A DNA stretch of 64,000 bases, taken from positions 124,001-188,000 of the forward strand of contig JAODTK010004398.1 of NCBI GenBank assembly GCA_026419785.1. Reading direction: 5' to 3'. Position numbers and translations under genes: made by a program. The notes under the pieces are model-generated. The model was not told the origin of the DNA, made no database searches, and saw only the letters and a program-made list of their open reading frames with translations. Below, piece after piece: positions 59,501-64,000 of this stretch; the stretch's first letter is position 1; every line of letters begins with the position of its first letter. Origin of the DNA: Sclerodactyla briareus (Eukaryota; Echinodermata; Holothuroidea; Dendrochirotida; Sclerodactylidae).

Positions 59501-60372
59501 ACGCTATTTTGACCCTCACGAACTGCATAAGAATGTTTTGTGAATATGTTTACGAAAATGCGTACGAACTTCGTAAGCCTTCTTGCGTACGCAAATATTT
59601 ACGCAAAAGTTCGTGAATACGGCCCTAGCTTCCAAAGACTCTCTGGCAGTGAATTAGACCCAGAGGTTGCAGAGGAGGACCCAAATAATGAAGGCGTCAG
59701 TGTGTCATGAAATTGGTGATATAGTTACCCAACCAGATACCTGCCCCGGACTGTCATGGCATCAGATACCCCAGGCTGAGCACCTCTTTCAGCAGGGAGG
59801 AGAGAGGGAGGGGGGGGGGGGACACTTCACAACTTGTGGAAAGGATCGACATAAACGGTATTTATGACTAGACGTTGGTGTAGATATTAACAAATAATCC
59901 AGGTATGGTTCAATTTCAACTAGTCGATAAATTAAACAAAAGGGGACTCCTGTTTGAGTCGCGACAATTCTACCATTCTTGGGCCGGCAGGAGGAGGGGG
60001 TTTTGGGAAGGAAAGGGGAAGTTCCCCCCTCGTCACCCCTTGAATATACACCCACCCCGGGGGTTGGATGTATGGGGGGGAGGGGGGGGGGGGGGGATGA
60101 GTGCCCCTGGAGAGAGATGTCGGAACAACCAATATGCATGCTGACTATATAAATCTGTCGACTCACAAATAACACTGGAGCTGTTGAACATAGCCTTACC
60201 AGTCTGGCGAGATGTCAATCTTGAGAGGGGATCTGCGATCATCATTAGCGCTTTGACCGTCTTCAGCCTCGTGATCGCATTCCTCAGTCGATCAAGGAAG
60301 ATCGGAAGACACGTAGCCAGCTCCGAGGACAGGTGGTCCAGAGGTTGCAGATGATCGACCCGGGAAATGGTT
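38425..60372 (-). CDS. CAND1: CAND1, cullin-associated NEDD8-dissociated protein 1 (C-terminal half, incomplete)
   Basis: CAND1 is a HEAT-repeat protein that wraps unneddylated cullin-RBX1 and exchanges F-box and other substrate receptors. Exons recognised, in transcription order: 60372-60200, 58589-58500, 57505-57313, 54404-54244, ~54194-54120 (weak), 52131-52065, 50193-50094, 46068-45958, 44198-44002, 43067-42996, 41071-40967, 39864-39804 and 38572-38425. They correspond to about residues 630-1195 of the ~1230-residue vertebrate protein. Diagnostic stretches include [20 protein letters not shown] and [20 protein letters not shown]-terminal exons are to the right, partly outside the window. 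Three internal segments and the last exon were not found. Many exons contain one-base indels, so no continuous frame can be given. Confidence 0.9.
38680..38950 (+). repeat. dispersed repeat copy (paired with 49.74-49.99 kb)
   Basis: Shared order: ACTGATATA, ATTGGAAAAAAAAA, a GGCCGG patch, GTTCTTCTTGTAGATGAGG and GGCATTCATTGTAATATC-like ends. A 13-bp TTAATAATTTG repeat (three copies) lies at 38788-38822. Confidence 0.45.
39375..39720 (+). repeat. three tandem ~130-bp units
   Basis: Units share CATAATAGCTCAATATTCCC, TTCAATGACCTTTGACC and GTACCAATAGTCCATGATAC, starting near 39379, 39516 and 39640. The last is truncated. They lie in a CAND1 intron. Confidence 0.8.
39804..39864 (-). CDS. CAND1: CAND1 exon
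   Basis: After a TCTATTCCAG acceptor it reads [17 protein letters not shown], matching the HEAT repeat before the C-terminal one, and exits at GTAAGT in phase 1. Two residues expected between this and the preceding exon (after HYD) are not encoded by either. Confidence 0.85.
40967..41071 (-). CDS. CAND1: CAND1 exon
   Basis: It reads [14 protein letters not shown] and, after one extra G near 41021, [17 protein letters not shown], ending at GTAAGT. Acceptor TAG is at 41072-41073. A base is missing in the first codons. Confidence 0.87.
41290..42000 (+). mobile_element. LINE (CR1/L2-like) reverse-transcriptase C-terminal remnant
   Basis: Frame-broken pieces read [35 protein letters not shown] and [10 protein letters not shown]. 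These are hallmark segments downstream of the RT catalytic region of CR1/L2-type non-LTR retrotransposons. The 3' end GGCGCTATATAAGCACC followed by (TTATT)n is the matching tail. It is inactive and 5' truncated, in a CAND1 intron on the opposite strand. Confidence 0.8.
42340..42720. repeat. dispersed repeat copy (33.0, 42.3, 46.2 kb family)
   Basis: GTGTACACTTCATAGTTATT, CCAAGAGATATCTTATACAC, CCTCTTGGGCCAATTTTCAT and ACAGACAAACAGACTGACAC follow the same order as at 33000-33480. Confidence 0.5.
42996..43067 (-). CDS. CAND1: CAND1 exon
   Basis: There are 24 uninterrupted codons beginning [20 protein letters not shown], with acceptor TTCCGCAG and donor GTAGGA. The sequence is essentially identical to vertebrate CAND1 here and fixes the gene assignment. 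Confidence 0.97.
43245..43445 (+). repeat. C-rich low-complexity tract
   Basis: Repeated CCCCTCCC, CCCCACCC and CCCCATCC words, densest at 43395-43442. On the minus strand this is a long G-run array with quadruplex potential, inside a CAND1 intron and so in the transcribed RNA. Confidence 0.75.
44002..44198 (-). CDS. CAND1: CAND1 exon
   Basis: From a CATTTTAG acceptor it reads [10 protein letters not shown], then across several one-base indels INVRR, VTFNSV and LIETLL, ending with the codons before KELIREVE in the next exon. Donor is GTTAGT at 44001. Confidence 0.82.
44480..44855 (+). mobile_element. second LINE 3' remnant (CR1/L2-like)
   Basis: Broken frames read [22 protein letters not shown] and NRLQTHLF, the extreme C-terminus of CR1/L2-type ORF2 proteins. 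They are followed by GGGCTCTATACCTTAATG and TTTTTTATTATTAAT as a tail. The orientation is the same as the copy at 41.3 kb. Confidence 0.7.
45958..46068 (-). CDS. CAND1: CAND1 exon
   Basis: It reads CECPE, then through frame breaks [15 protein letters not shown], ending at GTAGGT. The acceptor is TTTTTTTCCCAG. It corresponds to the segment around CECAEEGTRNVVAECLGK in the family; at least three single-base errors are needed to keep one frame. Confidence 0.8.
46069..47555. other. CAND1 intron sequence with a repeat fragment
   Basis: A copy of the 33.0/42.3 kb dispersed repeat lies at about 46230-46480. Sequence near 46700-46730 (GGAGGACATGTCCCCCAAAT) resembles the transposon-like ends at 2080 and 6930. 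One expected CAND1 segment between the exons at 50094-50193 and 45958-46068 was not found. Confidence 0.4.
47560..48075 (+). repeat. three tandem ~190-bp repeat units
   Basis: Each unit contains GAAGTGCGGCTTCCTGCAAT or a close variant, a G run, TTCTTGTACGGTACGC, ACTGATGTGGC and CAGTTCCTTCAAGAG. Units start near 47560, 47757 and 47935. A single copy lies at 9540-9700. No coding sequence is seen. Confidence 0.65.
48870..49150 (-). repeat. minus-strand copy of the 0.6-1.8 kb dispersed repeat
   Basis: CAACCATTCTGGGCTTATGG, TCATCATGGGGAACTCACA, GGTGGGGTCGAGACG and CCTGAACCAAAAACAATAGG are the reverse complement of motifs in the 600-1790 array. Confidence 0.65.
50094..50193 (-). CDS. CAND1: CAND1 exon
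   Basis: It reads SVGN then PFVL and, after a shift, [10 protein letters not shown] ending at GTAGGT. The acceptor is CTTGCCCAG at 50194. The middle (IxTxxKR) needs two one-base corrections. Confidence 0.82.
50194..52064. other. CAND1 intron, no further features
   Basis: About 25 residues of CAND1 are expected to be encoded between the flanking exons, but no matching exon was recognised on the minus strand. A C-homopolymer lies near 51927-51945 and a 22-base T run near 51997-52018. Confidence 0.4.
52065..52131 (-). CDS. CAND1: CAND1 exon
   Basis: A short exon reads [19 protein letters not shown], uninterrupted, between CTCTACACAG and GTAAGT. It is highly conserved in CAND1. Confidence 0.93.
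53730..53870 (+). repeat. possible tRNA-derived SINE fragment
   Basis: TTCTGGGTTCGAGATCCAGC resembles a tRNA T-arm with B box. An A box is not clear upstream. The evidence is weak and rests on one motif. Confidence 0.25.
54120..54194 (-). CDS. CAND1: possible CAND1 exon
   Basis: Following a GATTCTACAG acceptor, the frame contains [10 protein letters not shown], which is where the family has a segment like PAVVGQFIQDVK. The match is short, the donor was not found and the frame stops soon after. It may be coincidence. Confidence 0.25.
54244..54404 (-). CDS. CAND1: CAND1 exon
   Basis: It runs uninterrupted from TTGTCACCAG to GTATGT, reading [20 protein letters not shown], then [20 protein letters not shown]. 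It begins in phase 1, completing the Gly split after LVRSPLLQ in the preceding exon. Confidence 0.95.
54716..54884. mobile_element. 169-bp hAT-type MITE
   Basis: The perfect 16-bp inverted ends are CAAGGGCGCAGCCACT and AGTGGCTGCGCCCTTG. The flanks are CACCTAGA and CACCAAGA, a 7/8 match for an 8-bp target duplication. The interior is rich in G and C runs and encodes nothing. It is in a CAND1 intron. Confidence 0.85.
56165..56215 (+). repeat. GGTTGGGGGAGG tandem repeat
   Basis: The 13-base unit GGGTTGGGGGAGG is repeated about three times. It is a quadruplex-capable G-rich tract. Confidence 0.75.
56250..56672 (-). repeat. three tandem tRNA-derived SINE-like units
   Basis: On the minus strand the best copy (56672-56590) reads GTTAGCACCGTTGGTAGAGC (A-box region) and then CCTGGGTTCGAATCTCGGTC (T-arm and B box), followed by GGGTCATACC. 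Two more copies with GGTTCGAATTC or GGTTTGAAGCC B boxes lie at about 56370-56455 and 56250-56340. A full acceptor stem is lacking, so these are not tRNA genes. Confidence 0.6.
57313..57505 (-). CDS. CAND1: CAND1 exon
   Basis: It reads [21 protein letters not shown], then through two or three indels [18 protein letters not shown] and LVRSPLLQ, ending at GTAAG in phase 1. The acceptor used is CCAGACAG (57506-57507); CCAG four bases earlier is an alternative. Confidence 0.87.
57888..58470 (+). CDS. unknown intronless ORF nested antisense in a CAND1 intron
   Basis: From ATG at 57888 the frame reads [14 protein letters not shown]. Dropping one G from the GGGG run at 57927-57930 joins it to a long open frame to TAA at 58468-58470. 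That gives 193 residues in exactly 582 nt. Without this correction the long frame has no early ATG. The protein has four cysteines, many tryptophans, a moderately hydrophobic stretch ([20 protein letters not shown]) and segments such as [11 protein letters not shown] and [16 protein letters not shown]. It has no signal peptide or clear membrane helix. I do not recognise the family. It lies between CAND1 exons 58500-58589 and 57313-57505, on the other strand, and ends 29 bp from an exon. It may be a nested or retroposed gene, or a transposon relic. Confidence 0.55.
58500..58589 (-). CDS. CAND1: CAND1 exon
   Basis: After CCTTTCAG it reads LKVVPL, ASF, RKN, RALKL and then DIIIRNYG through several one-base errors. 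This matches the family segment VPILASFLRKNQRALKLG and DILIKNY. The donor is GTAAAC. Confidence 0.82.
58947..59625. mobile_element. 679-bp MITE-like element with GGGCCGTATTCACGAA ends
   Basis: The two ends are a perfect 16-bp inverted repeat, GGGCCGTATTCACGAA and TTCGTGAATACGGCCC. Subterminal sequence on both sides is rich in ACGCAAGTTT/TTGCGTAC words, extending the symmetry imperfectly. There is no transposase frame and the target duplication is unclear. It lies in a CAND1 intron. Confidence 0.8.
60060..60100 (+). repeat. G homopolymer cluster
   Basis: TATGGGGGGGAGGGGGGGGG and following G runs lie 100 bp 3' of a CAND1 exon on its template side. Confidence 0.7.
60200..60372 (-). CDS. CAND1: CAND1 exon (left-most part of the protein seen here)
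   Basis: It reads IICNL, then [20 protein letters not shown] and LMMIA, with a missing base just after (restoring SPLKIDIS), and ends at GTAAGG. The 5' boundary is unclear: the expected acceptor AG is not visible near 60372. Confidence 0.85.
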
Positions 60373-63300
60373 AAGTGGTTTGATTCTGATGAATAATTTA
60401 TCATCACTTTGATAGGATTTCAGGATTGGGCTCTGTACCAAATTCCTGGTTGAACATTGCATGCAAACTGCTCCAATAATAAGGCATGGATTGATGATTT
60501 ACCTACTCCAGTGGACATGCCAGTGTCACGCAACAACCAGAAAGCAAAGGCTTAGTGATTCCTTGACTCTTTCTGGACAACCTATAGATAGAACAAGGAC
60601 AAAATGGGAGATTGACACAAGTCATTTGTGACCACCATAACATCTAACCAAATTTCACATATCCCAACCAACCAATATGGTTTTCCGATACTTTGATAAG
60701 AAAGCTACACCTGATTTAAGGTTTTCAGACTTTGACTAATGGTGACCTCAGATGCCTCTGACCTGACCCCAAACAATAGGGTTCATGTACTCATGTGGGG
60801 AACACACACACACAAGCATGGGCCTCATAAATCCAATGAAGTTGAGTATCATGTATTAAAAGACAAAAATTAGGCAAAAATCGACTTTCACAAATTTTCA
60901 ATTTCGACAAAATTCACACCAAAACAAGAAACAAAAACTGTGTCGCGATTCGTTGCCATAGCTGACAGGCTAGTGGTAGTAAGGCCAAAACCAAGAAAGC
61001 TTCTATTAACCGATTGCTGATATTGTCGGTTTTACTTGAAATTCCTTTATAAATAGCCGCCCAGTTGGAAATTTCAAATCTTATCCTTTCCCTTCTCTTG
61101 CCCTGCCCTTCCTTCTACTACTTTTGGGATAACCCAAATGTAACTCCCATCCACCAAGTTTATCAATATGACAAAGTTGGGAAATCACAAGAAGATGCAA
61201 AATTTGACTGCGGTGGACTTCAAAAAATTGAACTGCGCTGGTCAGGAACAAATTGAAGTCCCCAGCCGGCCAAGTTTTGTTCACACAGGACAAAATTAAT
61301 TTGCAATTTTTCAAAATTATGCAAATTAAGGGGCTGTTGCAGGACATACGAAGTCATAGAAAGATAGATAGATTAGGATAGATAGAAAATTTATTATCCA
61401 TCGGAACGAAAACCAGAAAAGTAATTTCCGCCCACAGTACAAACAAAACATAGGGTTAAATATGGGTACAGTAGGCTGCTTGTGGGGAGGTATTGGTTGA
61501 TGGGCTTATTTCAGACATCACTCTCACTCTGTTACCCTCAAATAAGCCTTTGAAATGACCCACAACACCAGAGGAGGGGGGGGGGGGGGTGGAAAAATAA
61601 ACAAAGCAGAGGAGCGTTGGCGGTTTCAGTTTCAAGGGATAGCCAGTTATGGCAGTATTGGTCTGATTTGAGGTTTGAACGATGATAACCGTATTCCTTT
61701 CAAGCAGGGTAGGTAAATTACGGGCATTCTGTCATTGCCCCAGCTGTTATAAAGATATCGTGCCCTTGTCTAATTAACGTTGACTATTATTATAATAGTA
61801 TGATTTTAAAAAAAATAGGTTTTTGAGACGTCCTAAAATGCTAAATTTCACTGAGCCTTAGAAGGTTTAATGTTGTAAGCCCACTCAGTTCAAACTCAAT
61901 GTTTGCAAATTTGTGCAGAGAACTGTCGTGATGGAGGGGGGTGGGGTTGGTAGGTGGTACTGTGCTCTGGTTGTGCTGGGTTCAATTTTGTGTTCTGGGT
62001 TCACGCTGACGGTGAGGGGTTCTTACATGTACCGAATGTTGGAAACAGTGTATCAAACAGGAAGTTCCGCCTGCTCCTACCTCCAGGTATTTAGGCCATC
62101 TTTCGAGTCCAGTGAAACCTGTCAGGGGCACTCACCCCACACTCTGCCATTATACACTAAGGTTAGTACCCTTTTAAATTAACTTTAGATGGCCTACTTT
62201 GTTGAGAATGCTCATAAAAAAATCGTTTGAAGTTTGTCATAGGCCAAAAAAACAACACACTGAGGGTTAGGGTATGCATTGGTACACTGAGAGCTTAATA
62301 TCACAAGTAGACTTGTAAGTTTATAAGTGTGTCCTGAGACTGGACCAGTGAGACCACACAAAACCACTGTGGACTATAGGACAACATGGATGGAGGATAT
62401 TATACTCATTACTGCGTTGCACAAGATGATATCAGTCTGTCCTAGAAATTGTTGGGTATAATGAAAAGGCGGACAATTGGGAGTCATACAGGTGTAGGTT
62501 ATCGTAATACTACACACTTCACTAATTTGGTGGCAGTGAAGGTGCAGGGATTTCTCACATTGGGGTATAACATGCCACTTGACTGAGGGATATATATCGG
62601 GGCACTGGGCACATTATGTCAAATATTTTTGTAAATCTTGACAAAAGCATCTTAACTTGCGAGTGGCAGGTGGCCCCACAAGAAATATTCATACGTCCAA
62701 ACGACATGTAGGCTCACATGCATAGGAAAATACATGCAGGTCGGCCTAGACGAACAATACTTTTCATTACAACATCTCTCTAAAATGTTTTGCTGTGAAG
62801 ATGTCAATGTCAAACGTCAAGTTCTACAACATCAGTGTTTTAGGATGTCTGACCCGTTCACACAGGGCATTCCTTGAGATAGGAGCTAGGAGCTGTGTGA
62901 TGAAGGAGTGTGTTTTTTTGTAAAATACAGTAGTCTAATTCACGTTATGGTTTGTCTCAACAAGACGAATCTGGTCATCACAAAATAACACTCAATGGTA
63001 CCAAGGTCAAAAGAGGCTAAAGGTCAAAATGAGGTCAAAGTCGGTCAGCCGATGTAGTTCTCCCAGAGAGGAAACAAAACTTCCCATACACGTCATCCCT
63101 CTAAAATGTTACCGTTGCCAAGATATATAAAAAGGATTGTCATAAGGTGATCTTAATGACCTAGACTCAACCAAACAAAAAAACAAATAGGGTTCATCCC
63201 TCACCCTACGTGCAACAACATACTAATTTTAACTGATACATCTTTGCGTTTGTTAGATATCGTGTGCGAACAAGGCTTTTTAACTTTGCCCTGTGGTGAC

Positions 63301-64000
63301 CGTGAATGACGTTGAACTGGCACCAAAAAAAAAATAGGGGTCATCCTCATATGTCCAACCCAACCTACTTAAGTAAACTTGATACTGCTGCGTTCGTTTA
63401 ATATATTGCTGACAAGAGGTGTCACACACACACACATGCACACACACACATACGACAGTGAGTGATGCATAAATTCCTTTTGCCTCGGCAGGATCACATA
63501 GGGTTATGTCTCCCCATAAGAAAGTACATACCAAAATTTCAAACCTGCCTGCTAGACCGGCCAACCATTCTGGACTTATGTTTCACACTTTGACCTCTGG
63601 TGACCGCAGGCGGACCTCTGACCTGACACCCACCAAACAATAGGGTTATGTACTAATCATGGGGAACACCACATAACCAGTATGAACATGATCCATCCAA
63701 GTGGGGTCGAGATAGTGTTTTGTTAAACAAGCCAAAATTTGCCAAAATATCCAGTTTTCAAAATTTCCAATGTTTTTTCACAAATTTGACCCCGGTTCCA
63801 CATAAAAACAAGAGCACCAATGGTAGTGTAGCTCCAAACCACACAAAATGTACTAAGATGAATTACAAGGACACATTTGTTATGTTCAAGACATGAGGCC
63901 AAGAAGGAAGTCTCAAGAAATGGCCTATTGTTGCTTTGACAGCCTTTGACAATGATTTTCATGAGGCCAAAAATGTAGCAGTCAATGAACATTGTTACTC
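60373..64000. other. upstream CAND1 intron or flank with dispersed repeats
   Basis: No CAND1 exon was recognised. Minus-strand copies of the 0.6-1.8 kb repeat lie at about 60720-60960 and 63000-63990, the latter with several unit boundaries such as CAAACAATAGGGTTATGTAC. A G homopolymer is at 61576-61590 and a CA tract at 63424-63450. Confidence 0.45.
61931..62161 (+). other. possible signal-peptide-type first coding exon
   Basis: An ATG-initiated frame reads MEGGGVGRWYCALVVLGSIL then CSGFTLTVRG, resembling a secretory signal. It continues with three further cysteines to a GTTAGT donor-like site at 62162. No downstream exon is identified and the family is unknown; chance is possible. Confidence 0.22.

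Overview
The window is nuclear DNA from an animal. Genes are split by long GT-AG introns, and the DNA between exons is full of transposon remnants, tandem repeats and long G/C homopolymers. The LINE 3' tails that end in GCGCTATATAA-like sequence followed by (TTATTA)n, the hAT-like MITEs and the tRNA-derived SINEs suggest a marine invertebrate, perhaps a non-vertebrate deuterostome. The sequence alone does not fix the phylum.

Two housekeeping genes can be read, and they converge. On the + strand, RPLP0 (ribosomal stalk protein uL10/P0) has nine coding exons from 12504 to 23109, an upstream non-coding exon boundary at 12449/12450 and a poly(A) signal near 23595. Corrected for single-base indels, the exons add up to 316 residues, the normal P0 length. 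On the - strand, the C-terminal half of CAND1 (cullin-associated NEDD8-dissociated protein 1) runs from about 60.37 kb down to 38.4 kb. Twelve exons are recognisable; the N-terminal exons, a few middle exons and the last exon were not found.

The most interesting structure is inside the introns. Every RPLP0 intron from the second to the eighth carries one C/D-box snoRNA-like unit. There are two families: A in introns 2, 3, 4 and 7, and B in introns 5, 6 and 8. They have C (ATGATGA) and D (CTGA) boxes and terminal stems that covary between copies. Two minisatellites appear to have been seeded by exon-intron junctions. A ~3.7 kb array downstream of a CAND1 exon repeats the exon 3' end plus its splice donor in 97-125 bp units. 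A smaller array in RPLP0 intron 8 repeats the end and donor of exon 8. A ~193-codon intronless ORF of unknown family lies antisense within a 1 kb CAND1 intron.

Layout: 1-12.4 kb is intergenic, with a tandem dispersed repeat (0.6-1.8 kb), an element with ~200 bp inverted arms (3.06-5.19 kb), a 1.3 kb hAT-like non-autonomous element (7.55-8.86 kb) and a tRNA-derived sequence. 12.45-23.6 kb is RPLP0. 23.6-34.6 kb is intergenic repeats, including an (ATCC)n tract. 34.7-38.4 kb is the exon-derived array. 38.4-60.4 kb is CAND1, with LINE remnants, MITEs and SINEs in its introns. 60.4-64 kb is probably more CAND1 intron or upstream DNA with dispersed repeats.

Many conserved exons carry single-base insertions or deletions. 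They look like base-level assembly errors, so frames should be read with that in mind.
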